Notes: generated by a model from the sequence alone, not told the origin. A DNA stretch of 5,690 nucleotides from Balneolales bacterium (GCA_007116685.1 SKIC01000188.1:1-5690), one strand, 5' to 3'. Shown: positions 1 to 5,690, numbered from the stretch's first letter. Numbers and translations are program-made.

Positions 1-1417
1 ACCAGGTAGCCGCACTTCCTCGATTTTCTCCATAAGGACTATAGGTTATTCCGCCTGATTGTATCATTTCAAAAACATCCGATACAAAAACGACTTCAGG
101 AGTGAAATTTGCGCCGTCTGCAAGCAAGAAATTTCCGTTAAAACCTGCATTAGAAGCCGTATTCAAATTTCGGATGATATGTTTTCCGGTCATTGGCATT
201 TGCTCGGAAAGTAACTCAGTAGCTAAGCCGTTTGCGATGCGCAGGTTCAGCGCCTCCGGAGATTCCTGCACAAAATCCTGAAAGTCTCTGTCATCCAGTG
301 CGATAAAAACGCGGGTATAATTTTCAGCCAAATCAACAATTTCATTCAAATCACCTTGCGGAAATTGAACCGAATGCGTGTGAGATTCAAAAGGAGCAAA
401 CAAATCGAGAGAACTGCTTCTTCTGTAAACCAAGAGCCAATTAGGATTCGATTCTTCTGCGGCCAAAAGATTAAGACGTGATAATGACCAGTTTTCATCA
501 CGAAACCTGATGTTTGTAGCAATTTCTCCATCAAGAGCCGGAATACTTATTTCTCCATCTGGTCTTTCTAAAATAGTATCTGTGTTTGGATTCCAATGGT
601 ACCCGGCTACGAATTGGCGCATATTCAAATTACTGGCCTGTAATTGTTGCTGGTTTTGAGCAAGGAGTTCCGTTTTCTCATCCGCAAAGAAGATTTGTAC
701 CGAACCATTACCGCCAAACTTGAAAGACCCATCCGGATAGACCATAACAGCGGTTTGATCATCAATCCCGATTCCAAGGGGAATATCACCGGTCTGAGCG
801 TAAATCCGTCCCATCATTCCAAGTAAGCGCCCCTGTCTGCCGCGCTCGTGATAGTGCGTGTCTACAACAGAATTTGGTAGAATATCCAGAAAATTAGTTT
901 CTATGATGTTGAAATTGTTAAATGGATCACCAAGGTTTTCAGCAGAGAGTGAGCCTCGAACTGAAATAAACTCACCAATAGCCATTGCTCCGGCTGAGGT
1001 ACCGCTAATAACTCCGCCATTTTCCCAGATATTTTGGATTGCCTCTGCAACTGGAGTATTACGCCAGGCATCTAAATAATCAGCCTGACTACCACCCTTC
1101 ATAAAAACTCCACTGGACTTGGATAAGGCTTCCAGAATTTGATCCTGAGAATGTTGCTGGATGGTTTTATTAAACACTTCGCTGGCTCCCAGACTTTTGA
1201 AATAATCAGGTATAAAGGGTGAGGTGTCGTTAAAAGAAAGAACGGTTATAGTATCATTATGTGCGTGCTCAGCCAAAAAAGAATAGGGAACATGAGCCCA
1301 ACCCGAGGCGAAATTTGTTTCGGCACCGCCACCGGCCATCATGAGATAGCCTTGGGCGTGAGTATTTTGGCTTAAGAGAAATAAAGTAAATAAGAGTGTA
1401 AGGGCGAAGCGCATCAT
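1..1417 (-). CDS. Secreted cyanophycinase-like serine peptidase (family S51), 3' end missing
   Basis: The frame is open from the ATG at 1417 to the left edge: 472 complete codons and no stop. Residues 1-21 form a Sec signal peptide ending THA|QG, so the enzyme is exported. Residues 22 to about 250 match peptidase S51. The nucleophile elbow GTSAGA lies at residues 139-144 (Ser141), a GGxQ motif at 108-111 (GGSQ), the histidine motif DTHYHERGRQGRL at 186-198 (His188), and GIGIDDQTA near 215-223. Family members hydrolyse cyanophycin (an aspartate-arginine polymer) or aspartyl peptides. Cyanobacterial CphB is about 270-300 residues long, so the 220 or more residues after the peptidase core are unexplained. 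As I recall CphB, its catalytic glutamate falls where this protein has Asp220, and its GGDQ motif reads GGSQ here, so the substrate may differ. A second ATG follows at codon 2, and no Shine-Dalgarno is visible. The family call is firm; the substrate is inferred. Confidence 0.9.
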   Translation of the reverse strand, partial: MMRFALTLLFTLFLLSQNTHAQGYLMMAGGGAETNFASGWAHVPYSFLAEHAHNDTITVLSFNDTSPFIPDYFKSLGASEVFNKTIQQHSQDQILEALSKSSGVFMKGGSQADYLDAWRNTPVAEAIQNIWENGGVISGTSAGAMAIGEFISVRGSLSAENLGDPFNNFNIIETNFLDILPNSVVDTHYHERGRQGRLLGMMGRIYAQTGDIPLGIGIDDQTAVMVYPDGSFKFGGNGSVQIFFADEKTELLAQNQQQLQASNLNMRQFVAGYHWNPNTDTILERPDGEISIPALDGEIATNIRFRDENWSLSRLNLLAAEESNPNWLLVYRRSSSLDLFAPFESHTHSVQFPQGDLNEIVDLAENYTRVFIALDDRDFQDFVQESPEALNLRIANGLATELLSEQMPMTGKHIIRNLNTASNAGFNGNFLLADGANFTPEVVFVSDVFEMIQSGGITYSPYGENRGSAATW

Positions 1418-1460
1418 AAATGAGAATTTATTTTCAGTAATAGGTATATATAAGAAATAA

Positions 1461-1475
1461 TTCTCAAATTGAGAA
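1461..1475. repeat. Perfect inverted repeat upstream of the S51 peptidase gene (possible operator)
   Basis: TTCTCAA-A-TTGAGAA is a 15-bp palindrome with 7-bp arms around one central base. It ends 44 bases before the ATG at 1417. No U-run follows it and its loop is too short for a terminator, so a dimeric regulator site is the more natural reading. No regulator is encoded in the window. Confidence 0.45.
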
Positions 1476-1543
1476 ATGGGTTAGATATTTAGGAATATGA
1501 AGTATAAATGTCTATAGAAAATAAACCCTTAAGAGAGAATAAA

Positions 1544-1574
1544 TTGAATTAATGTCCCAAAGTGAATCGACAAA
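1544..1574 (-). promoter_or_regulatory. Weak candidate promoter for the S51 peptidase gene
   Basis: Read on the minus strand, TTTG (1574-1571) is followed after 19 bases by TAATTCAA (1551-1544). The spacing fits the Bacteroidota -33/-7 pattern, but the -7 element only partly matches TAnnTTTG. It would give a leader of roughly 120 bases. The TTTG sits inside a 10-mer, ATTTGTCGAT, that recurs upstream of the minus-strand gene starting at 4110. Confidence 0.25.
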
Positions 1575-1619
1575 TAAGCATTCTGAAAAAATAAATTCCC
1601 AAAAAGTTTAATAATTCAC

Positions 1620-1651
1620 TTGACTAAGGTTGTGCTATGGCTGTATATTTG
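1620..1651 (+). promoter_or_regulatory. Promoter of the tRNA-Asn gene (Bacteroidota type)
   Basis: TTGACT at 1620-1625 and TATATTTG at 1644-1651 are 18 bases apart. The second element matches the Bacteroidota -7 consensus TAnnTTTG exactly, and the first serves as the -33 element. Transcription would start near 1658, about 20 bases before the tRNA. Confidence 0.7.
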
Positions 1652-1678
1652 CGCTCCCATTGAGATAATGGATAACAT

Positions 1679-1750
1679 TCCTCGGTAGCTCAGTGGCAGA
1701 GCAGTTGGCTGTTAACCAATTGGTCGCTGGTTCGAATCCAGCCCGGGGAG
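1679..1750 (+). tRNA. trnN: tRNA-Asn (anticodon GTT)
   Basis: The full cloverleaf can be folded by eye. The acceptor stem TCCTCGG (1679-1685) pairs with CCGGGGA (1743-1749), with one T-G wobble. The D-stem GCTC/GAGC encloses a 7-base loop containing GG. The anticodon stem GTTGG/CCAAT has the loop CTGTTAA, with anticodon GTT at 1711-1713. The T-arm is GCTGG-TTCGAAT-CCAGC. The discriminator base is G1750. The 3' CCA is not encoded and must be added after transcription. The gene decodes AAC and AAT. It is flanked by its own promoter and terminator and so appears to be a single-gene transcription unit. Confidence 0.96.
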
Positions 1751-1753
1751 CAA

Positions 1754-1793
1754 AAAGGCTTACAATCTACAGGTTGTAAGCCTTTATTTTTTT
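1754..1793. terminator. Intrinsic terminator after tRNA-Asn, probably bidirectional
   Basis: AAAGGCTTACAA (1754-1765) pairs perfectly with TTGTAAGCCTTT (1774-1785). An 8-base loop region separates the arms and ATTTTTTT follows on the plus strand. On the minus strand the same hairpin ends in a T-run from A1752-1756, and it lies just past the stop of the lipoprotein gene (1809). It can therefore end both converging transcripts. Confidence 0.9.
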
Positions 1794-1808
1794 GAAGGAC
1801 TGTACATA

Positions 1809-2537
1809 TTATTCTCTTCGCAAGACCGCTCTTTTAATTTCTGAAAAGTCTTTTGAGAACTCATAGTAAAGTAAAAAGGCTCCATCCACTCTGTCCTCGT
1901 CAGTAATATTTGGAAATCTTTGATAACTATTACCCTCCCCGGGAGGCCAGGCGGCTGATCTGGCAAGTATATCAACAGTATTACCAGTCACTCTTATTTC
2001 TTCTGCTCGCAGCGTATTTGTGTTGCCATTATTTAATCTGGCAGTCAAAAATGTGGCTTTTTTAATGTGTCCATTTTCAGGATTGATACGAGCAATAATG
2101 GTTACCGAAGGTCCACCACCACTTCCATAACTGTTTTGAAATACATTATCAAAGGCTCCGTCTTCAATTTTATGTCTGGTTATGTAGGTTGCGTCGTTAC
2201 TTCCCCCATCTATGGTGAATATGGCAATTGGAGTTTCGTTATCAGTATCAAGAGTGATTAATTCGCCTTTACCATCAGGCGGGCTTTCTTCGTAGCGGAT
2301 TCTCCAAACGACTTCGTCTTCTGAATTTCGTTTCTCAATAAAAGGATCCTGGTTAATTGATGACACTTGATCGTAACCTATTATATACGTGTTCCCGTGC
2401 CTATCTGTAACCATTTGTTTGCTGCTAAAACCATTTAAATCTAATTCCTCTGTCACAGAATTATCATCTTGGCATGAGATAAGAATCAGTAATGCCATCA
2501 ATAATAAAAGTATGCGATATGATAAAGATGTGTTCAT
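1809..2537 (-). CDS. Lipoprotein of unknown function, possibly surface-exposed
   Basis: This is a complete 242-residue protein. Residues 1-21 are a lipoprotein signal peptide: Arg8, then a leucine-rich core, then the lipobox LISC with Cys22 as the lipidation site. QDD follows the cysteine. Acidic residues here resemble the lipoprotein export signal that sends Bacteroidota lipoproteins to the cell surface. The mature part is beta-rich. A stretch near residues 40-80 (TDRHGNTYIIGYDQ, later DPFIEKRN and VVWRIRY) resembles one blade of SBBP-type or similar beta-propeller repeats, which read roughly 'DxxGNxYxxG...F..K.....W'. One such unit does not make a propeller, so I assign no function. The start is the first ATG and has no Shine-Dalgarno. 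It lies 115 bases downstream of the transglutaminase-like gene on the same strand, with no clear terminator between, so co-transcription is plausible. No enzymatic motif is visible. Confidence 0.85.
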   Translation of the reverse strand: MNTSLSYRILLLLMALLILISCQDDNSVTEELDLNGFSSKQMVTDRHGNTYIIGYDQVSSINQDPFIEKRNSEDEVVWRIRYEESPPDGKGELITLDTDNETPIAIFTIDGGSNDATYITRHKIEDGAFDNVFQNSYGSGGGPSVTIIARINPENGHIKKATFLTARLNNGNTNTLRAEEIRVTGNTVDILARSAAWPPGEGNSYQRFPNITDEDRVDGAFLLYYEFSKDFSEIKRAVLRRE

Positions 2538-2652
2538 TGTAATGAATATTTAGGGGTTTATTTTTAATCAGTAAAAAAGACCAGTTGGTGTAAGCCCATC
2601 TAATCAAATTATGCAGTCAGAATCCAAAGTATTAAGTTTGCTAGGCTAAATA

Positions 2653-4110
2653 TCATCGTACAGAAATAATTTTCGCTTCTTTGCCTTGAAAATCAGGCAT
2701 CTCCATGCCTATGGTGGCATGAATGTAGGTAGGATCAGCAATAAGCCATCGCTCGCCATTTATGACAACGGCATCTCCATCAACAGGCACATTAAATTTT
2801 ACTGCTGTTGCAACGTGACCGGGATAATGTAGCCCAACAACATCTAATCCTGTTAAGTGTCTGACCAAGAAACTGAATAAAATTGCACGGTCTTCGCAAT
2901 CAGAGTAAGGATAATAAAGGGTTTCTTCCGGAAACATGGGTTTTTCACGACCAAATTGCTCCGGGTCAACTTTATAATTAAATGATGTCTGTACAAATCT
3001 GAGGAGTATGTTTACGGCCTCAGTTTCGGATTTATCTTTGATGATTTCTGCCAATTCCTTCAATAGCGTTTCGCCAGTAGTAGAAGAGACTGGCGCATTA
3101 AAATAGACTTCGAAATCAGTTTGAGGATAATATTCGTAGAAGGAAATAAGGTTTTGATTAATCGGAACTGTAATCTCATAATCCTCGCCTGCGTACGAGA
3201 ATGAAAGGGTTCGATGCAATATTTCTCTCGAAAAGCGAGGGATTTCTGAGATGTTAGTAGAAATCACATTTTCGGCATCAGGATAAGAACCTTCATACGT
3301 AAAAAGAGCTCCCGCTTGAGGGTGAGTAGAACCGAGGCCCGCAACATAGTATTGCTTGCCTTCTATTTCGTAGAAAGATGCCGCAAAGATAGTCTCTTGA
3401 ACCGGTAGCAATAAATAGACATTGTCTTTATACCCAATTCGTACATCATAACCAGACTTTGTTAAGCTAAACCAGGTGAACAAATTAGCCATGGAAGCAT
3501 TGTTGTATATCTCCATAGCACTCTGATGTAATAACTTAGCGTATCCCCAGTCATTCAGCCCCAGCCGTGTCCGTTCATCATTAAAACTTTCAATTAGGGG
3601 TTGATAATCCAAGCGGCTGATTTCATCCCAGAAACCAGCAATGGTATTTCTATTAAACTCATTGGGTATTTCCAGGTCTTTGATTTCGTTTGATAGCTCT
3701 ATTCGTACTTCCTGATTATAGAATCCTGCTTCGAATAAAATAGAAGTTTCCGAAACTCTTGGTGGGCTAGGAGGCAAAGCCAAAGCTTCATCAGGCGTAA
3801 ACTCAGGCAAATCAAATCTAACCGGTGGGATTTGATCTTCTGGTACAGCAGCACCACTTCGGGGTCTTTCTACCGTAGTGGCATCCGGTATCTGTTCGAT
3901 TTTAGGCTCTTCCCAGGCTTCACCGGCTTTAAAAGCTTCGAATTGCGCCCAATGTCTGTTAAGCATATCTGTGAAAAGAGAATCTCTCTGATCACGAAAT
4001 TGCTGGTATTCCTGCAGATATTGTCTGCGCCATTCTTCAAAATCCTGAGCCAGAACATCGGTTAGTAATATGGATAGGAAGAATATTGAGAAAACAATTT
4101 TTTTTGTCAT
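2653..4110 (-). CDS. Exported transglutaminase-like (papain-fold) protein
   Basis: This is a complete 485-residue protein. Residues 1-21 are a Sec signal peptide ending VLA|QD, so it is periplasmic or secreted. Residues 22-65 are helical, charged and rich in aromatics and glutamine (FEEWRRQYLQEYQQF...), perhaps a short coiled coil. A proline-rich linker runs from about 70 to 120. Residues 120-350 are a mixed region I do not recognise. The C-terminal part, about 350-475, has the transglutaminase-like core: Cys405 in YSDCEDRA, His432 in PGHVATAV and Asp459 in IADPTY. Their order and spacing fit a Cys-His-Asp triad. Such folds include cross-linking enzymes, peptidases and amidases, so the reaction is unknown. 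Its strand and position suggest it heads a two-gene unit with the lipoprotein gene that ends at 1809. The start at 4110 puts a clean signal peptide at the N-terminus. No Shine-Dalgarno is seen. Confidence 0.87.
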   Translation of the reverse strand: MTKKIVFSIFFLSILLTDVLAQDFEEWRRQYLQEYQQFRDQRDSLFTDMLNRHWAQFEAFKAGEAWEEPKIEQIPDATTVERPRSGAAVPEDQIPPVRFDLPEFTPDEALALPPSPPRVSETSILFEAGFYNQEVRIELSNEIKDLEIPNEFNRNTIAGFWDEISRLDYQPLIESFNDERTRLGLNDWGYAKLLHQSAMEIYNNASMANLFTWFSLTKSGYDVRIGYKDNVYLLLPVQETIFAASFYEIEGKQYYVAGLGSTHPQAGALFTYEGSYPDAENVISTNISEIPRFSREILHRTLSFSYAGEDYEITVPINQNLISFYEYYPQTDFEVYFNAPVSSTTGETLLKELAEIIKDKSETEAVNILLRFVQTSFNYKVDPEQFGREKPMFPEETLYYPYSDCEDRAILFSFLVRHLTGLDVVGLHYPGHVATAVKFNVPVDGDAVVINGERWLIADPTYIHATIGMEMPDFQGKEAKIISVR

Positions 4111-4141
4111 AACTAACGGGTATTTGGCTTGCTGGTACTAT

Positions 4142-4181
4142 TAGAAGGCTTTGAAAAACTAGGATTTTTCAAAGCCTTCTA
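4142..4181. repeat. Perfect 17-bp hairpin in the leader of the transglutaminase-like gene
   Basis: TAGAAGGCTTTGAAAAA (4142-4158) pairs with TTTTTCAAAGCCTTCTA (4165-4181) around a 6-base loop. It looks like an intrinsic terminator but has no following U-run on either strand. It lies 31 bases before a start codon, where no gene ends. Its AAGGCTT/AAGCCTT arms also occur in the tRNA terminator at 1754-1793. It may be a leader stem, an attenuator or a dispersed repeat. Confidence 0.7.
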
Positions 4182-4198
4182 TAATTTAATATCAACAA

Positions 4199-4231
4199 TT
4201 TGGATAAATGTTTCCTAAAACTATCGACAAA
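4199..4231 (-). promoter_or_regulatory. Weak candidate promoter of the transglutaminase-like gene, overlapping a DnaA-like box
   Basis: On the minus strand, TTTG (4231-4228) lies 21 bases before TATCCAAA (4206-4199). The -7 match to TAnnTTTG is poor. The same bases read TTATCCAAA, which is 8 of 9 matches to the DnaA box TTATCCACA. If real, transcription would start just before the hairpin at 4142-4181 and place it at the 5' end of the mRNA. Confidence 0.2.
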
Positions 4232-4240
4232 TCCTAAAAC
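4213..4240. repeat. Nine-base direct repeat TCCTAAAAC, two copies 19 bp apart
   Basis: TCCTAAAAC occurs at 4213-4221 and 4232-4240, with its start points 19 bases apart, close to two turns of the helix. Tandem sites with this phasing are typical of regulators bound on one face of DNA. They lie about 100-130 bases before the start at 4110. Confidence 0.45.
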
Positions 4241-4357
4241 GTAAAATAATGATGCGATACGTCTCAAATTGGCATTCTGTACTTCTTTTGTGATAGGTCT
4301 AATTTTATTAAAATCTGTGTTTTATGAGGATGTGTTTAATGCCAGCTGATGTCATAT

Positions 4358-4366
4358 TGTGGATAA
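4358..4366 (-). promoter_or_regulatory. Consensus DnaA box upstream of dnaE
   Basis: TGTGGATAA is the exact complement of the DnaA box TTATCCACA. It lies 104 bases before the dnaE ATG. Weaker relatives are nearby: TTTGGATAA at 4199-4207 (8 of 9), TGTGTTTAA at 4331-4339 (7 of 9) and TTATCCCTG at 4377-4385 (6 of 9). DnaA is both initiator and transcription factor, so control of dnaE is possible but inferred. Confidence 0.5.
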
Positions 4367-4470
4367 GTTTTTCTGATTATCCCTGTCAAAATTGGTAATT
4401 TGTCGCAACAATACAATGACTCAATTCAACGGTGATTTTCATCCCCTAATCCGATAATCTATTTCTCTCT

Positions 4471-5690
4471 ATGTGCCAATTTTCTCATTTACATTGCCAT
4501 ACTCAATTCAGTTTACTTGATGGTGCTGCTGCAGCCGATAAACTCGCTGCCAAAGCAAAAAAATACGATATGCCGGCTATTGCTATCACAGACCATGGTA
4601 ATATGTTTGGTGTGCCTAATTTTGTAAATGCTGCACAAAGAGAAGGAGTGAAGCCAATCATTGGCTGTGAGTATTATGTAACTCCTGTCACCATGAATGA
4701 TCGCAATAATAAAACGCGCTATCATCAGGTCTTGCTAGCCAAGAATATGACTGGATATCATAATCTGGCAAAACTCACCTCTATGGGCTACGTTGATGGA
4801 ATGTATTATAAGCCGAGAATTGATAAAGACGTGCTTGAGAAATACTCCGAAGGCTTAATTTGTACAACCTGTTGTTTGCAGAGTGAGGTGAATCAAACTA
4901 TCCTAAAAGAAGGCGAGGCGAAAGCCAGGAAAGTTTTTGAATGGTACCTCGATTTATTTGGCGAAGATTACTACATCGAACTGCAACGGCATGGGTTGCG
5001 AGACCAGGATATTTGTAATGAAGTTTTAATTCGTTGGGCGAAAGAGTACAACGTTAAGATGATTTGTACTAATGATTCGCACTATGTGGATAAGCAGGAT
5101 TCCGAAGCTCATGATATTCTACTTGCCTTGCAAACCAATGCCGATATTAATGATCCTAATCGTTTTCGTTTTACGGATGATAATAATCGCCTGAACAACG
5201 AATTTTATCTCAAAACTCCTGATGAGATGAAGGAATTGTTCAAGGATGTACCTGAATCTTTGGACAATACCAACGAGATTGTAGATAAGGTAGAGGATAT
5301 AAAGCTGAGCTCGGATTTACTTCTTCCGCATTATCAGGTTCCACAGCAGTTCGTCGATATGAATGATTATCTGCGTCATGTTACCTATGAAGGAGCCAGA
5401 AAGAGATACAAAGAGCTTACCTCTGAGATTATTGAACGGATTGACAGAGAGTTGGATATTATCCGGGATATGAACTTCCCGGGCTACTTTTTGATTGTTC
5501 AGGAATTTACTACCGAGGCGCGGAACAGAGGTGTTTATGTAGGACCGGGTAGAGGCTCCGCAGCCGGTTCCGTTGTGGCCTATTGCGTCGGAATCACAAA
5601 TATCGACCCGATGCGCTATGAATTGCTTTTTGAGCGTTTTTTGAATCCTGAGCGTGTATCCCCACCTGATATTGATATCGATTTTGATGA
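4471..5690 (+). CDS. dnaE: DNA polymerase III alpha subunit, N-terminal third (truncated by window end)
   Basis: This is the replicative polymerase, the catalytic subunit of the chromosomal replisome. The frame is open from 4471 to the right edge: 406 codons of a protein usually near 1,150-1,200 residues. An in-frame stop at 4447-4449 makes ATG 4471 the first possible start. Residues 1 to about 270 are the PHP domain (HLHCHTQFSLLDG at 6-18, ITDHGN at 39-44, GCEYY at 65-69, TNDSHY at 200-205). It keeps all nine expected metal ligands: His8, His10, Asp17, His42, Glu67, His85, Cys135, Asp202 and His204. The palm begins near 290, with FPGYFLIV at 336-343 and the GPGRGS loop ending at Ser363. The motif PPDIDIDF gives Asp400 and Asp402, matching catalytic Asp401 and Asp403 of E. 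coli DnaE. The gene is divergent from the transglutaminase-like gene. No Shine-Dalgarno is seen. Confidence 0.98.
   Translation, partial: MCQFSHLHCHTQFSLLDGAAAADKLAAKAKKYDMPAIAITDHGNMFGVPNFVNAAQREGVKPIIGCEYYVTPVTMNDRNNKTRYHQVLLAKNMTGYHNLAKLTSMGYVDGMYYKPRIDKDVLEKYSEGLICTTCCLQSEVNQTILKEGEAKARKVFEWYLDLFGEDYYIELQRHGLRDQDICNEVLIRWAKEYNVKMICTNDSHYVDKQDSEAHDILLALQTNADINDPNRFRFTDDNNRLNNEFYLKTPDEMKELFKDVPESLDNTNEIVDKVEDIKLSSDLLLPHYQVPQQFVDMNDYLRHVTYEGARKRYKELTSEIIERIDRELDIIRDMNFPGYFLIVQEFTTEARNRGVYVGPGRGSAAGSVVAYCVGITNIDPMRYELLFERFLNPERVSPPDIDIDFD
5085..5093 (-). promoter_or_regulatory. Second consensus DnaA box, inside dnaE
   Basis: TGTGGATAA recurs exactly within the dnaE codons for Tyr205-Val206-Asp207-Lys208. 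The protein sequence constrains these bases, so chance is a good explanation. It is recorded because a perfect box also lies 727 bases upstream in the same orientation. Confidence 0.25.

Larger units (their letters stand above)
4111..4470. other. Divergent intergenic region between the transglutaminase-like gene and dnaE
   Basis: These 360 bases separate two divergent genes and contain no credible coding frame. From left to right they hold a perfect 17-bp hairpin (4142-4181), a possible minus-strand promoter overlapping a DnaA-box-like site (4199-4231), a 9-bp direct repeat (4213-4221 and 4232-4240) and a consensus DnaA box (4358-4366). I could not find a convincing -33/-7 pair for dnaE, although both genes must be transcribed from this region or through it. 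Confidence 0.7.

Noticed and set aside
346..534. Minus-strand open frame of 62 codons
   Set aside because: It lies out of frame inside the continuous S51 peptidase gene on the same strand and has no start signal of its own.
644..1079. Two plus-strand open frames of 60 and 73 codons
   Set aside because: Both are antisense to the S51 peptidase gene, whose motifs are unmistakable in its own frame.
1561..1620. AGTGAAT and ATTCACT as a 7-bp inverted repeat
   Set aside because: The arms are 46 bases apart and short, so chance pairing in AT-rich DNA is likely.
1679..1760. tRNA-Asn as an integration site for a mobile element
   Set aside because: No duplicated tRNA 3' end, integrase or element gene is seen in the window.
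2067..2261. Plus-strand open frame of 64 codons
   Set aside because: It is antisense to the lipoprotein gene, has no promoter or family resemblance, and its length is expected by chance in AT-rich DNA.
3832..4065. Overlapping plus- and minus-strand frames of 77 and 62 codons
   Set aside because: Both are shadows of the signal-peptide end of the transglutaminase-like gene.
4111..4470. Chromosome replication origin
   Set aside because: There is only one perfect DnaA box in this region, no clear unwinding element, and no dnaA or dnaN nearby.
4513..4725. Minus-strand open frame of 70 codons
   Set aside because: It is antisense to the highly conserved PHP domain of dnaE.

Overview
The window looks like chromosomal DNA from a member of the Bacteroidota or a close relative such as Balneolota/Rhodothermota. 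Four observations support this: the DNA is moderately AT-rich, none of the four protein-coding starts has a recognisable Shine-Dalgarno sequence, the tRNA promoter carries a TAnnTTTG-type -7 box, and the lipoprotein has acidic residues straight after its lipobox cysteine. The genus cannot be fixed from the sequence alone.

Layout. Positions 1-1417 (minus strand, running off the left edge) encode a secreted cyanophycinase-like peptidase of family S51, with a long extra C-terminal region. Positions 1418-1678 hold upstream sequence for this gene and a good promoter for a tRNA-Asn(GTT) gene at 1679-1750. A strong hairpin terminator (1754-1793) follows the tRNA and can also end transcription arriving from the right on the minus strand. 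Positions 1809-2537 (minus) encode a small lipoprotein of unknown function, and 2653-4110 (minus) an exported protein with a transglutaminase-like Cys-His-Asp core. These two share a strand, are 115 bases apart and may be co-transcribed. Positions 4111-4470 are a divergent intergenic region. It holds a perfect 17-bp hairpin, a 9-bp direct repeat and a consensus DnaA box. From 4471 to the right edge lies the first third of dnaE, the replicative DNA polymerase III alpha subunit, up to its first two catalytic aspartates.

How the genes relate. dnaE and tRNA-Asn are housekeeping genes. The three minus-strand genes all make exported products: a signal-peptide enzyme, a lipoprotein and a signal-peptide transglutaminase-like protein. 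They suggest envelope or extracellular protein and peptide processing, but nothing links them into one proven pathway. There is no mobile element, CRISPR array or defence system in the window. The most unusual points are the non-standard S51 enzyme with its unexplained C-terminal region, the transglutaminase-like/lipoprotein pair, and the structured control region between that pair and dnaE.
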